Assembly: GCA_001778055.1 (NCBI GenBank)
Contig: MFFY01000047.1
Span: forward strand, 1,321-26,900
Direction of reading: 5' to 3'
Origin: Candidatus Falkowbacteria bacterium RIFCSPLOWO2_12_FULL_45_13
GTDB lineage: Bacteria; Patescibacteriota; Patescibacteriia; Patescibacteriales; GWC2-42-12
Length of the DNA: 25,580 bases
The position numbers and the translations under genes were made by a program. Positions 1 through 8,016 of this stretch are shown here, piece by piece (position 1 is the first letter of the stretch; the number at the start of each line of letters is the position of its first letter). The notes below the pieces were generated by a model. It saw only the letters and a list, made by a program, of their open reading frames with translations. It made no database searches and was not told where the DNA came from.

Positions 1-124
1 GTCAAAATCTAATTCTTAAAAGTGTTAATTATGTTCGTGGGCTTGAACAATAAATAAACTTTATTGAAGCAACATTAAAATAATATTAAAACCATGATAA
101 TTCCGGCCATGCCGCCTTTGCCGC

Positions 125-1378
125 TTAATCCCCTGCCTGTTTTAATGGATTCTCGGGATTTAATATTCTTTCATACAACTCCATAATTTTTTCATAATGG
201 TTTCGCACGTTTAATTGGTCCAGGCTGGCTCTGGCTTTATGTTCCATTATTTTTATAAAATCGTTTCTAATCGTTGCCAGGTTAATCTTTTTGGCCAGTT
301 CAGCGCTGTCTCCGCTTTTAAATAACCAGCCGTTCTCGGAATCTTTGATCACCTCGCCCAAGCCGCCGATGCGGCTGGCGATGACTATTTTCCCCAGAGC
401 TAGCGATTCCAGCACAGTGTATGGCATATTTTCCGGCCAAACCGACGGCACCACTACTGCCAGCGCGCCTTTTATTAGGTTTGATAAATCGGGGCCATGT
501 TTCACGCCGGTAAATTCCACCCTGGCCGACAGGTCTAATTTTTTAATTTTATTTTTAAGTTTTAAATAATCAGACCCGGCGCCGGCGATTTTTAAATTGA
601 TCCTGCCGTCAACTTTAGTCATGGCGTCTAAAAGGACTCCAATCCCCTTCTCCGGCGACAGCCGGCCGAACGACAAGATATAATTTGACAAATCGCCCGC
701 TTTTAAATCATCTTTATTCGGCTCGATAAAATAACTTAAGTTTACAATTTTATTTTCCGGCCGGCCGAACTTAACCGAGACGTCTTTCATGAATTGGCTG
801 GGAGCGATAAACAAATCTATTTGATCGTATAATTTTAGCCAGCCGACGTTAAAGTAGGCTTCCAGCATGGCTAAAAAACTTTGGCCCAAACGTCCGTGCG
901 AACATTTATTTAAAAAACAGTTATAATATTTGCCTCCTAAACAACGCTGGCACGGTTTGCCCCTGGTGAAAAGCTTATAATTGGGGCAGATAATTTTATA
1001 ATCATGCAGCGTCATAATTATGGGAATTTTATGCCGTTTTAACGCCCGGATAATCGCCGGACTAAGCTGATAAGCGATATTATGCAAATGGGCCAAATCC
1101 GGTTTTTCTTTTTTAATCAATTCCTCCAGGCGGCGCGCCACTTCCCAATTATAAAAAATTTTTAAAATATTTTTTAAATTAAAACGATGCAGGTCCATGG
1201 GCTGGCTGAAATAATCCCCGAAAGGCGACAGCCGATTTTTTTCATCCCGCATGGAAAAAGCAATCACCCGATGGCCGTTCGCTTCTAACAGCTTTGACAA
1301 ATTAAACAGATAGCGCTCGGCGCCGCCTTTAAGATAATAAAATTTATTGATTTGCAAAATTTTTAATTTTTTTGGCAT
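125..1378 (-). CDS. Glycosyltransferase family 4 (GT-B fold)
   Basis: A 417-aa protein that should transfer a sugar from a nucleotide- or lipid-activated donor during surface-glycan assembly at the inner face of the membrane. The N-terminal acceptor half opens with a strand followed by KGGAERYLFNL, the usual GT4 glycine loop. A cysteine cluster (CPNYKL, then CQRC, CF and C around residues 130-160) recurs in one subset of GT4 enzymes. The donor half shows FGRLSPEKG and the E-x7-E signature (PENMPYTVLES). There is no signal peptide and no strong Shine-Dalgarno before the ATG. It is the last gene of the minus-strand glycan cluster and is separated from the radical SAM gene by a MITE-like repeat, so it may be transcribed separately. 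Family is secure; sugar and linkage are not predictable. Confidence 0.9.
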   Translation of the reverse strand: MPKKLKILQINKFYYLKGGAERYLFNLSKLLEANGHRVIAFSMRDEKNRLSPFGDYFSQPMDLHRFNLKNILKIFYNWEVARRLEELIKKEKPDLAHLHNIAYQLSPAIIRALKRHKIPIIMTLHDYKIICPNYKLFTRGKPCQRCLGGKYYNCFLNKCSHGRLGQSFLAMLEAYFNVGWLKLYDQIDLFIAPSQFMKDVSVKFGRPENKIVNLSYFIEPNKDDLKAGDLSNYILSFGRLSPEKGIGVLLDAMTKVDGRINLKIAGAGSDYLKLKNKIKKLDLSARVEFTGVKHGPDLSNLIKGALAVVVPSVWPENMPYTVLESLALGKIVIASRIGGLGEVIKDSENGWLFKSGDSAELAKKINLATIRNDFIKIMEHKARASLDQLNVRNHYEKIMELYERILNPENPLKQAGD

Positions 1379-1390
1379 TTTATTAATTTT

Positions 1391-1550
1391 AGGACTTACG
1401 CGGTTGACAGGGCGGTTGGCGGCTGGCTGGAATTAGTAATTTTTGAAACGAGGACTGTTTGAGACGGCCGCAGGCAGGCGAGTTCCGCAGTGAAAAAATT
1501 ACTAATTCCAGCCAGCCGCCTTAAAAATATTTCTTAAGCGTGTAAGTCGT
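1391..1550. repeat. MITE-like element with 27-bp perfect inverted repeat
   Basis: The left outer end reads AGGACTTACGCGGTTGAC (1391-1408), the same sequence that opens the element at 23372. Inside it, 1418-1444 and 1494-1520 form a 27-bp perfect inverted repeat (GGCGGCTGGCTGG...), enclosing a GC-rich 49-bp centre. The right outer end (1539-1550) is an imperfect complement of the left tip. There is no coding capacity for a transposase, so if mobile it would need one in trans. Transcribed from the minus strand, the hairpin would sit between the radical SAM gene and the GT4 gene and could end or stabilise the message. The right end overlaps the last codons of the radical SAM gene. Confidence 0.7.
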
Positions 1551-2544
1551 TTAATAATGCATTTCTTTTTAAAAACTTATTCTTAAATATCCACCAAACG
1601 ATTTTCAGCCAATGTTTTTTCATTTGCCCGCGAATTGTGCAAATTATCCAGCTTTCTTGGGTGTTTTTTCCTTTAATTGCCCGCCTCGTCTGGCCGGCTT
1701 CTTCCGAATTCCAGATTTGATCCAGCGGCGCCCACCCCAAATTACCCAGGCGTAAATTAATCAAATTGCTGGGGTAAATATCGCCTGACGGATCAACAAA
1801 AAAAGAATCAAAGCCAGCGCCGCTGGATAATAGCCGTTTATTGAATTTAAGGTAATGCCATAGGCCATAGTCGTAATAAGCCCTAAGCAGGCGCTTAGCC
1901 TTAAAACTTTTTAATTCTGCCGCGATAATATAGCTTAAATTTTCAGCCGCCGCCTCAATCTTTTTTATCTGATTGTCATTTTTTTTAAAATAGACCTCTG
2001 AATTTTGCACTAAAGCCAAAGCCAGTTCCAAGTTCATCTTTTTAGACAAATCATAGACCGCTTTCAGCTGGTCGGCGTTAAAATCCATGATGGTAAAACT
2101 AAACCCCAAATTTTTTACTCCCAATCTTTTTAGCGACTCAACTGTCTTAATCGCCTGGCCGTAAAACCCAACCAGGCCGCGGATCTGATTATGAACCGCG
2201 TCCAGCCCGTCCAGAGAAATTCTCAAACCGATATTTTTATCTATTTTTATAATGGCTTTAACCTGACGGGTAATCAAACCAGTGGCCCAGCCGTTGGAAG
2301 AAATTATAATCCGCGCTTTTGGGCTGACTTTTTTTACTATTTTAACGATCGCCGGCAAATCCGGCCTTAAAAACGGTTCGCCGCCGGTTAAATTTATGTA
2401 TTTTAGATTAGGGCTTAAATTATAAAAAACTTCCAGCGGCAGATCGCCGGGATTTTTAATTTGCCAAATATTGCACATGCGGCAGCGTGAATTGCATTTA
2501 TAGGTAATGGCGATGGTCGCGTCTAAGGCTTTAAGCTTTTTCAT
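1534..2544 (-). CDS. Radical SAM protein with degenerate SPASM-like tail
   Basis: A 336-aa protein. C17, C21 and C24 form the CxxxCxxC motif that binds the 4Fe-4S cluster, which cleaves S-adenosylmethionine; the SAM-contacting GGEP follows (NLTGGEPFLRP). The C-terminal part has the shape of a SPASM region (VDPSGDIYP..., LGNLGWAPLDQIWNSEEA), but positions usually Cys are Ser or other residues (YPSN, ESWIICT), so an auxiliary cluster is doubtful. Such proteins often lie in glycan clusters, and its place between two glycosyltransferase genes suggests a sugar or lipid modification. The substrate is unknown. The last five residues (NDLHA) are encoded by the right end of the neighbouring MITE-like element, so the original C-terminus may have been replaced. 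No clear ribosome binding site is visible. Confidence 0.85.
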   Translation of the reverse strand: MKKLKALDATIAITYKCNSRCRMCNIWQIKNPGDLPLEVFYNLSPNLKYINLTGGEPFLRPDLPAIVKIVKKVSPKARIIISSNGWATGLITRQVKAIIKIDKNIGLRISLDGLDAVHNQIRGLVGFYGQAIKTVESLKRLGVKNLGFSFTIMDFNADQLKAVYDLSKKMNLELALALVQNSEVYFKKNDNQIKKIEAAAENLSYIIAAELKSFKAKRLLRAYYDYGLWHYLKFNKRLLSSGAGFDSFFVDPSGDIYPSNLINLRLGNLGWAPLDQIWNSEEAGQTRRAIKGKNTQESWIICTIRGQMKKHWLKIVWWIFKNKFLKRNALLNDLHA

Positions 2545-2575
2545 ATAAACTTTTTCATGCCAATTATTATATTTT

Positions 2576-2653
2576 GGTTTGAGCTAAGCTTTTGAATTTA
2601 TAAACGGGAATATGATTTTTAGCGCGAATGAATTCAAAAACCTAGCCCAAACC
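2576..2653. repeat. Imperfect 23-bp inverted repeat in intergenic spacer
   Basis: Positions 2576-2598 and 2631-2653 are inverted copies with 20 of 23 matches (GGTTTGAGCTAAG... against GGTTTGGGCTAGG...), 32 bp apart. It fills most of the 127-bp gap between the GT2 and radical SAM genes. There is no T-tract right after the stem, so a simple terminator is unlikely. It could be a miniature element or an RNA-processing hairpin. Confidence 0.55.
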
Positions 2654-2671
2654 AATCGCATAATTTGATTG

Positions 2672-3499
2672 TTAATTATAACCCAATAAATTTAGAGCCA
2701 AAATTTTAAAATTATGCATTTGCCAAATTAATTGCCGTGAAATTATTTTTTTAGGATAATTTTTTTTAAAAAAATAATCAAAGCCGTCTCTCTCCATTTT
2801 TATGGCCTTGACCGCTCGCCGGCCGCCGGCAGAAAACTTATGATAATGAATAACCTCAACTAAAGGATAATAAATCACCTGCCAGCTTCGTTTTTTGGCG
2901 CGCAGGCAAAAATCCATGTCTTCGGCGCCAAAAAAATAATTTTCATCAAAACCGCCAAGCTGTCTTATAACTTCGCGTTTAATCAGCATACAGCCGCCGC
3001 TCACCCAGTCCAGCGACTTTATAGTTTTATAATTTTTATTAAAGGCGCTAAACGGCAAAATTCTATGAAGCGCCGACAAGCGAAAAAATTCACTCCAAAA
3101 ACCGGGAAATTTCCCCGAGCTGACTTGATTTTTTCCGCCAGGGTAAACAAATTTTGGCCCGATTATTCCCGTTCGGGTATTATTTTTCAAATATTCCAGC
3201 ATCTCTATAACCGTCCCCGCTTCAACAATGGCGTCAGAATTCAACAGCAAAATATAATCTCCGGTCGCCGCCCTTATCCCTTGATTAACTGCTTTGGCAA
3301 AACCCACGTTCTCGGCATTTTGAATGAATTTTATCGGCCAATCTTTTAAAGCCGCGCCGCTAATTTTTTCGCTGGAATTATTGTCTATTAAAATAATTTT
3401 GTAGTTAAGACCGCCGGCGCTATTTATAAATGAGCGGATGGCTTTTTCCGTCATGGCCGGCGTATTATAATTAATTATTATGACTGATACTAGCTCCAT
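2672..3499 (-). CDS. Glycosyltransferase family 2 (rhamnosyltransferase-like)
   Basis: A 275-aa GT-A fold enzyme expected to add a sugar to a lipid-linked glycan at the cytoplasmic membrane face. Visible signatures are the N-terminal VSVIIINYNT strand, LIDNNSS, NVGFAKAVNQG, the NSD version of the metal-binding DxD motif (LLLNSDA), and the acceptor-side GGFDENYFFGAEDMDFCLRA with its ED. There is no membrane segment. Its start overlaps the end of the upstream O-antigen ligase gene by 29 bp, which implies translational coupling in one operon. Family is very likely; donor sugar unknown. Confidence 0.92.
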   Translation of the reverse strand: MELVSVIIINYNTPAMTEKAIRSFINSAGGLNYKIILIDNNSSEKISGAALKDWPIKFIQNAENVGFAKAVNQGIRAATGDYILLLNSDAIVEAGTVIEMLEYLKNNTRTGIIGPKFVYPGGKNQVSSGKFPGFWSEFFRLSALHRILPFSAFNKNYKTIKSLDWVSGGCMLIKREVIRQLGGFDENYFFGAEDMDFCLRAKKRSWQVIYYPLVEVIHYHKFSAGGRRAVKAIKMERDGFDYFFKKNYPKKIISRQLIWQMHNFKILALNLLGYN

Positions 3500-4859
3500 A
3501 TTTTTCCAAATTATAAAAAACTCCTACTAAGCACCAAAAAATAATGGCGTAAGGCAAGGCAAAAAAAGTCACTTCAGCCAAGCCGTTTAGCAAACTCACG
3601 ATCAGAGCGGCGATAAAACCGCAAACGATGGTCAACTCGGCCGGTTTTACGCTTTTGGAGAAATTAACAGCTCGGCGGTAAATATTGCCGAATATTAGAG
3701 CGGTTAAGCCCAAACCTAGCACCCCTAAATCAATCCAGGCCTGGAAAAAAAAGTTGTTCACCAGTTCGGCCTTATCAAAATTTAACATCTTTTTAAAATA
3801 ATGCAATTGCTGGCCCGCGCCCGCGCCAAACCAAAAATTATCCTTAATGATTTTCCAGCCGGTTTGATATTCAAGAATTCTGAATTTGCTGTTGCTGTCA
3901 ATAAAAACCCGGCTCAACCGTTCAAGCAGACCGCTGAAAAAAGCGAAGAAAAAAATAAAACTAAAAACGACGAAAACCAGGGCGGCCAGGGTAAAAATTA
4001 TCCTTTTACCTTTAAGCTTAACGAAAAGATAGCCCAGACCCAGGCTTAAACTGAAAATAGCGGCTTTGCCTAAAGTTAAAAACAAAGCCAACGACCCGGT
4101 AATAAAACCGAAAAATAATAACGGCTTAATTTTATTTTGATTATTGAAATAAAAATAATGCGATAATACTACCGGTAAAATCAAAGCCAAGATGGCGGCC
4201 ACGGTGGCGATCGCGCCCGAAGCGATGGTGATGGAACTGCGCTCAAAGAAGAATTTATCTGACCAGCCGATTTGGTAAAACTTAATTAAAATCTGGCTAG
4301 ATAAGATGAGGGCGGTGGCGGCTAAACTAAAAATAAAAAGATCGATTTTTTGCTTATTATCCAGCAAATTTAAGCTTAAAAAATAGGCTAGGCAACTGAA
4401 AACAACTGCCTTCAGCCCGACGATATAGAGCCGAAAATCTATGATATTGACGAAGGAGATCAGCGAAATGATCAAATAAGCGGCTAATAAATAAAGCAGG
4501 CTGTTGGTTCTAATTATTTTTAATTCGCCGCCAATGAATTTATCAATAATAAATATTAAAAAAACCAAAATAATCAAAACTTCCGTTAAGCTGGCTTCAT
4601 AAACCCAGTTGACGGTAATGGGAAAACTGATAAACTGCCCATAAGCTAGCGCCGGGATTGACAAAACTAAAAAAAAATGGAGCTTGTCCCTAAAAAATAC
4701 CCAGCCCCAAAAAATAGCCAGGCTGGCAAAAATTATGTAAGCGCCTGCCAAGTTAAAAAAAACGGAAACAGCTAAAACCAAAATGACCAACAAAGATAAT
4801 TTTATCAGCTTGCGGCCGCTACTTGTTTGAGCTGCTTGGACCATGGTTCTAGCAGGCAT
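3471..4859 (-). CDS. O-antigen ligase/polymerase-like membrane protein
   Basis: A 462-aa integral membrane protein, hydrophobic along almost all its length, with about 11-12 predicted helices. A larger loop around residues 310-370 (SRVFIDSNSKFRILEYQTGWKII, then FGAGAGQQ) matches the large periplasmic loop of the Wzy_C / O-antigen ligase family. Members either polymerise glycan repeat units or join a glycan to its carrier; sequence alone does not tell which. It lies directly after the Wzz-like gene (21-bp gap) and overlaps the GT2 gene, so chain-length control, polymerisation or ligation, and sugar transfer are encoded together. No strong Shine-Dalgarno precedes the ATG. Confidence 0.85.
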   Translation of the reverse strand: MPARTMVQAAQTSSGRKLIKLSLLVILVLAVSVFFNLAGAYIIFASLAIFWGWVFFRDKLHFFLVLSIPALAYGQFISFPITVNWVYEASLTEVLIILVFLIFIIDKFIGGELKIIRTNSLLYLLAAYLIISLISFVNIIDFRLYIVGLKAVVFSCLAYFLSLNLLDNKQKIDLFIFSLAATALILSSQILIKFYQIGWSDKFFFERSSITIASGAIATVAAILALILPVVLSHYFYFNNQNKIKPLLFFGFITGSLALFLTLGKAAIFSLSLGLGYLFVKLKGKRIIFTLAALVFVVFSFIFFFAFFSGLLERLSRVFIDSNSKFRILEYQTGWKIIKDNFWFGAGAGQQLHYFKKMLNFDKAELVNNFFFQAWIDLGVLGLGLTALIFGNIYRRAVNFSKSVKPAELTIVCGFIAALIVSLLNGLAEVTFFALPYAIIFWCLVGVFYNLEKYGASISHNN

Positions 4860-4880
4860 ATTAATTAACCGTCTTGACGC

Positions 4881-5834
4881 TTAATTTAGGAATAGATTAT
4901 TGATGCTTCCGCGCGGAGTAAAATCCTTGGTTTCACTATTAGCGCGGCTCGCCTCCCCGGTAGCCGCGGATTCAACCTCTTTGTCTTGATTTTCACGGTC
5001 AGGCGGTTGCCTGATATCGTCCCGGAACGGATAATCTATCTCTTGATTATTTTGTTTGGTGTTAAAATCTAATCCTCGATCTAAGCCAGTCGCCTGGTTT
5101 GTTTCCGGCGGTCTAAAATCAGTCAATTGAATGTTTGGCTTAACGAATTGGTTATTAAATACTTTTTTTTCTTTCGTCCGGCGGACATTAAACTCCGGCC
5201 ACAATTTTAAATTAAAGGCTTTCTCCTGGAACAAATAAATATAATAAAAAGAAACTATCAGGCCGGCTATGGCGGCCAATAGCAAATTCAAAATAATATT
5301 GGGTTTTGTCGGCCAGATGGAAATAATCGGCTTGTCAATTATTTTAATGGCAACCTTGCTGCCCAGGCCATGATATTGCCCGTGCTTGCTTTGCAAAATA
5401 AAATTCACGGCCATGGCAACCTGATCCAGCTGTTGTTTGTCCGGGTGATAGATCTTAATATCAATAATGCCCGTGTCGCTGATGGCTCGGGCCTGAACGG
5501 TCTTTCTCCACTTATCCATTTCACGGTTGATATTGTTGATTTTAGAAAAATAATTCTTATTAATGTTAAAACCGGAGCTTATCACATCATTGTAAAATAA
5601 GTTTGAAGAAATCACTTTGGCTAAAATATTGCCGATATATTCATTTGATTTTGAGACGGCATACTGATCAGTCCCTGGGGCGAATCCTTGAACTACCAAG
5701 ACGCTGGATTTCGAATTATATTTCAGCGGCTGGCTAAAGGTAAAAATCGCCGTGATGGCTAAAAATAAAATAACCACGGACGCGATGGTCTGCTTTTTTG
5801 TTCTTAAAAGGCCAAAAAATTCATTTAAGTTCAT
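4881..5834 (-). CDS. Wzz-like polysaccharide chain-length determinant
   Basis: A 317-aa polysaccharide co-polymerase-like protein. A first membrane segment lies near residues 16-35, followed by an extracytoplasmic domain of about 140 residues, then a proline-containing stretch (IWPTKPN) running into a second membrane segment near 178-202. That is the Wzz topology. Unlike BY-kinase fusions it has no Walker motif. The tail of about 110 residues is hydrophilic, rich in N, Q, D and R, and probably disordered. It is the first gene of the glycan operon, downstream of a good promoter. Its role would be to set glycan chain length together with the adjacent ligase/polymerase. The family call rests on topology and the proline motif rather than strong identity. 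Confidence 0.8.
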   Translation of the reverse strand: MNLNEFFGLLRTKKQTIASVVILFLAITAIFTFSQPLKYNSKSSVLVVQGFAPGTDQYAVSKSNEYIGNILAKVISSNLFYNDVISSGFNINKNYFSKINNINREMDKWRKTVQARAISDTGIIDIKIYHPDKQQLDQVAMAVNFILQSKHGQYHGLGSKVAIKIIDKPIISIWPTKPNIILNLLLAAIAGLIVSFYYIYLFQEKAFNLKLWPEFNVRRTKEKKVFNNQFVKPNIQLTDFRPPETNQATGLDRGLDFNTKQNNQEIDYPFRDDIRQPPDRENQDKEVESAATGEASRANSETKDFTPRGSINNLFLN

Positions 5835-5895
5835 AAATTTTATATTTTAGATTGCTAGCAACCTGCCTGGATGACTATTAATAAATTAACATAAA

Positions 5896-5924
5896 ACAAT
5901 ATCATTTTATTAAATTATTGTCCA
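5896..5924 (-). promoter_or_regulatory. Sigma70-type promoter of the glycan cluster
   Basis: On the minus strand, TGGACA (5919-5924) and TATTGT (5896-5901) are separated by exactly 17 bp and lie about 60 bp upstream of the Wzz-like start. This fits transcription of the whole 5834-125 gene run. The rest of the 329-bp spacer (5925-6101) is AT-rich. It has a possible plus-strand TATAAT near 6042, but I see no supported gene in it. Confidence 0.55.
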
Positions 5925-6101
5925 GGTCAGAAACTAAACCTTATTGCTTAATCTTAGCTTTTAGCTATAGCCCCCGATTAATTTTTTAACAGCGTGCATT
6001 GATATTAGATCGCGCTCAAATTTTACAAAACTTTTTAATTATTATAATGCTGGCATATTCCTTATGTCTGAAAGCATTTTAAAATAGTTGAAATTAAAAT
6101 A

Positions 6102-6129
6102 ACGGAAATTGCTTTGCCGCAATTCCCGT
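6102..6129 (-). terminator. Intrinsic terminator after leuA
   Basis: On the minus strand ACGGGAATTGC pairs with GCAATTTCCGT (11-bp stem with one G-T pair, 6-nt loop GGCAAA), followed by TATTTTAATTT. It lies 35 bp past the leuA stop, which makes leuA a single-gene transcription unit. Confidence 0.75.
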
Positions 6130-6163
6130 TTGATCGGCGCGAAACGCCGAGGCCTTAAAGAAA

Positions 6164-7810
6164 TCAAGGTTTTTTGCCATTGCTTTCTCCGACTAACAAC
6201 TGATTAAGCGCGTCCAGGTAAGCGTCCACCGAGGCTATGACGATGTCAGTCCCGGTGCTACTGCCCTCGCAACAGCGGCCATCATGCATTAAACAGCAGA
6301 CGACTTTGCCCAGCGAATCACCGCCTGAAGTTACATTGTCAATGCGGTATTTTTCGATTTTAGCCGGGATGCCCGTGATTTGCCTGATCGCTTCAAAGGC
6401 CGCGTCAACCGGCCCATCGCCCAGAGCCGCTCTGGTTATGGCTTCACCGTTGCGTCGAAGGCTTATGGTGGCTGTGGGATGATCGCCAGCCACAGCCCGC
6501 GTGAAAACCCGCTGCCAGATTTGCTGCCCGCGGTCGCGGGTAATATCGCCGACCAAAGCCGCGAGATCCTCGGAACCAACCTGCGTCTTAGAGATTTTTA
6601 ACGCTTGATACTGTTCGTAAACCGCCACAACCTCTTCGGGCGTTAATTCACCTTTGCCTGACGCGACCTCTTTTAAGGCTGGCACCAATTCCCTGGCTTC
6701 CTGCTCGATGATAAGGTGCCCGGCTTCTTTTACGATCGCCAGTACGGCCGCATAACCGGACTGCGAGGTAAAACGCAGTTCTTCGTCTCCAGCGCGGCCG
6801 ACTAGGGCTGGATCAAACGGCAAATAAGCTTTTTTGGCCCGCTCAAACGTTCTAACCGCGCCATGCTGATGGACGCCGCTCCGATGGTAAAAACTTTCCT
6901 GCCCGATGATTGGCGCGTTCTGCGAAATCGGCACTCCAATTAACTCCGACAGCCTTAAAGCCGTATCATAGATGCGGCTCAAGTCCAGGCCGACTGGTAC
7001 TCCGGCTAGATGCAGCGCCACCGCCGTTTCATATAGGTTGGTATTTCCCGCGCGCTCTCCCAAGGAATTAAGTGTAACTTCCAGTTGTCTGGCCCCTTCA
7101 AAATAGGACTCAATCGTGGTAGCCGTGGCCATGCCCAAGTCATTGTGGCAATGGACCGCGATAATCGTGTTGCTGGGCAGAGCTTCCACCACCTTTCTGA
7201 CCATGCCGGCAAAAATCGCCGGCCGGGTCCGTTCTACCGTATTAGGCAGATTAATGACGTCGGCGCCGGCGGCCACAATCTCCTTAAGCGCCGATATCAC
7301 CCATTCCAAATTGACCAGGCAGTCGCCAAAGTGCTCGGGGCTAAATTGAATTTGCGCTTGCTTTCCGGTAGCCTCAAGCATCGTTTTTGCCCGTTTAATG
7401 CCGATGATAGCCATATCTTTTACTTCTTCAGGGGTTTTACCCAAGATATGGGCCATGTGGAACTGCGACATGCCGATAAAGGTGTGCAGCCTGGGAGTCG
7501 CCTGGCTGACATTAGCCAAAGCTCTGACGGCACAGTCAATATCTAATCGATGACATCTGGCCAAAACCGAGATGATCATGCCGCTCGGCGCTTGTTCGGC
7601 GATCGCCCGGCAAGCTTGAAAATCCATATCGGAAGCGTTCGGGTAGCCGACCTCGATGTGCTTTACGCCCAGAGCCACAAGCCAATTAAAAACCTCTAGC
7701 TTCTGCTTGACCGTCATGGGTCTGGCCAAGGCTTGGTTACCGTCACGCAAGGTGACATCGTAAAAAACCGGCGGTTTCATGGCGGTAATATTCAGTTGGG
7801 ATGTATTCAC
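6164..7810 (-). CDS. leuA: 2-isopropylmalate synthase
   Basis: A 548-aa enzyme condensing acetyl-CoA with 2-ketoisovalerate, the first committed step of leucine synthesis. The TIM barrel shows DVTLRDGNQAL (residues 18-28), with R and D for catalysis and metal binding, and the HCHND metal motif near residue 220; SGVHQHG follows. The C-terminal LeuA allosteric domain (ISLRRNGEA, GDGPVDAAFEAI, YRIDNVTSGGDSLGKV) argues for isopropylmalate over homocitrate or citramalate synthase. The TLRDGNQAL wording resembles the longer type of LeuA. I place the start at GTG 7808-7810, because AGGAGG lies 7 nt upstream; an in-frame ATG at 7870 falls in the attenuator leader. No leuBCD is nearby. GC-richer codons, a perfect Shine-Dalgarno and its own leader set it apart from neighbouring genes and suggest acquisition. 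Confidence 0.93.
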   Translation of the reverse strand: MNTSQLNITAMKPPVFYDVTLRDGNQALARPMTVKQKLEVFNWLVALGVKHIEVGYPNASDMDFQACRAIAEQAPSGMIISVLARCHRLDIDCAVRALANVSQATPRLHTFIGMSQFHMAHILGKTPEEVKDMAIIGIKRAKTMLEATGKQAQIQFSPEHFGDCLVNLEWVISALKEIVAAGADVINLPNTVERTRPAIFAGMVRKVVEALPSNTIIAVHCHNDLGMATATTIESYFEGARQLEVTLNSLGERAGNTNLYETAVALHLAGVPVGLDLSRIYDTALRLSELIGVPISQNAPIIGQESFYHRSGVHQHGAVRTFERAKKAYLPFDPALVGRAGDEELRFTSQSGYAAVLAIVKEAGHLIIEQEARELVPALKEVASGKGELTPEEVVAVYEQYQALKISKTQVGSEDLAALVGDITRDRGQQIWQRVFTRAVAGDHPTATISLRRNGEAITRAALGDGPVDAAFEAIRQITGIPAKIEKYRIDNVTSGGDSLGKVVCCLMHDGRCCEGSSTGTDIVIASVDAYLDALNQLLVGESNGKKP

Positions 7811-7817
7811 GGTTATT

Positions 7818-7823
7818 CCTCCT
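7818..7823 (-). promoter_or_regulatory. Consensus Shine-Dalgarno of leuA
   Basis: AGGAGG on the minus strand, 7 nt before the GTG at 7808-7810. It decides the leuA start in favour of GTG over the ATG at 7868-7870, which has no ribosome binding site and is followed by eight G in a row. It is the strongest ribosome binding site I saw in the window. Confidence 0.85.
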
Positions 7824-7870
7824 GCTGATTGTTTTAGTTTGTTTTGTTTGTCAAAAAGCGCCCCCCCCAT

Positions 7871-7906
7871 AACAAAAGCCAGCTATCCTTAAGTGGAAAG
7901 CTGGCT
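7871..7906 (-). terminator. Leucine attenuator terminator hairpin
   Basis: On the minus strand AGCCAGCTTTCC (7895-7906) pairs with GGATAGCTGGCT (7877-7888): 12 positions, one T-T mismatch, 6-nt loop ACTTAA. TTTTGTT follows directly (7871-7876). Two upstream segments compete with it. AACTTTCC (7996-8003), in codons 3-5 of the leader peptide, pairs over 8 bp with GGAAAGTT (7943-7950). The same GGAAAG can instead pair with CTTTCC inside the terminator stem. A second AGCCAGCT lies in the leader ORF at about 7957-7965. This is the 1:2 / 2:3 / 3:4 arrangement of amino-acid operon attenuators: a ribosome waiting at the Leu codons would block 1:2, allow 2:3 and let RNA polymerase read into leuA. Confidence 0.85.
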
Positions 7907-7929
7907 GGTATTTATCTAAAGCTAATCAG

Positions 7930-8010
7930 TTAAACACTAGTAAACTTTCCCCCGCAGAGCTGGCTCAAGAGCAAACCTAACAGCAAATTTTTAACGGAAA
8001 GTTTATTCAT
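7930..8010 (-). CDS. leuL: Leucine-rich leader peptide of leuA attenuator
   Basis: A 26-codon ORF starting at ATG 8008-8010 and ending at TAA 7930-7932. The peptide is M-N-K-L-S-V-K-N, then LLLGLLLSQLC, then G-G-K-F-T-S-V. Eight of 26 residues are Leu, six of them in the two triplets at 9-11 and 13-15, using the codons TTG, CTG, TTA and CTC. It ends upstream of the terminator hairpin and 120 bp upstream of the leuA start. Its role is to sense charged tRNA-Leu through ribosome stalling. It is too short for ordinary gene callers. No Shine-Dalgarno is visible; promoter spacing suggests the transcript begins at or next to the ATG. The symbol is given by analogy with enterobacterial leuL. Confidence 0.82.
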   Translation of the reverse strand: MNKLSVKNLLLGLLLSQLCGGKFTSV

Positions 8011-8016
8011 AATATA

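Noticed and set aside
6000..6101. Small RNA gene on the plus strand upstream of the leuA terminator
   Set aside because: A TATAAT is present, but the -35 spacing is short, no stable fold was evident, and the hairpin lacks a T-tract in that direction.
7085..7546. 153-codon plus-strand ORF opposite leuA
   Set aside because: It lies wholly within the strongly supported leuA reading frame and shows no domain; it is an antisense shadow of GC-rich coding DNA.
7811..7870. Extended leuA start at ATG 7868-7870
   Set aside because: No ribosome binding site, a G8 run directly after the ATG, and position just after the attenuator T-tract; the GTG at 7808-7810 has AGGAGG at ideal spacing.
7811..8010. 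T-box riboswitch in front of leuA
   Set aside because: I see no T-box sequence (TGGNACCGCG type) or specifier hairpin; the Leu-codon leader peptide explains the region.
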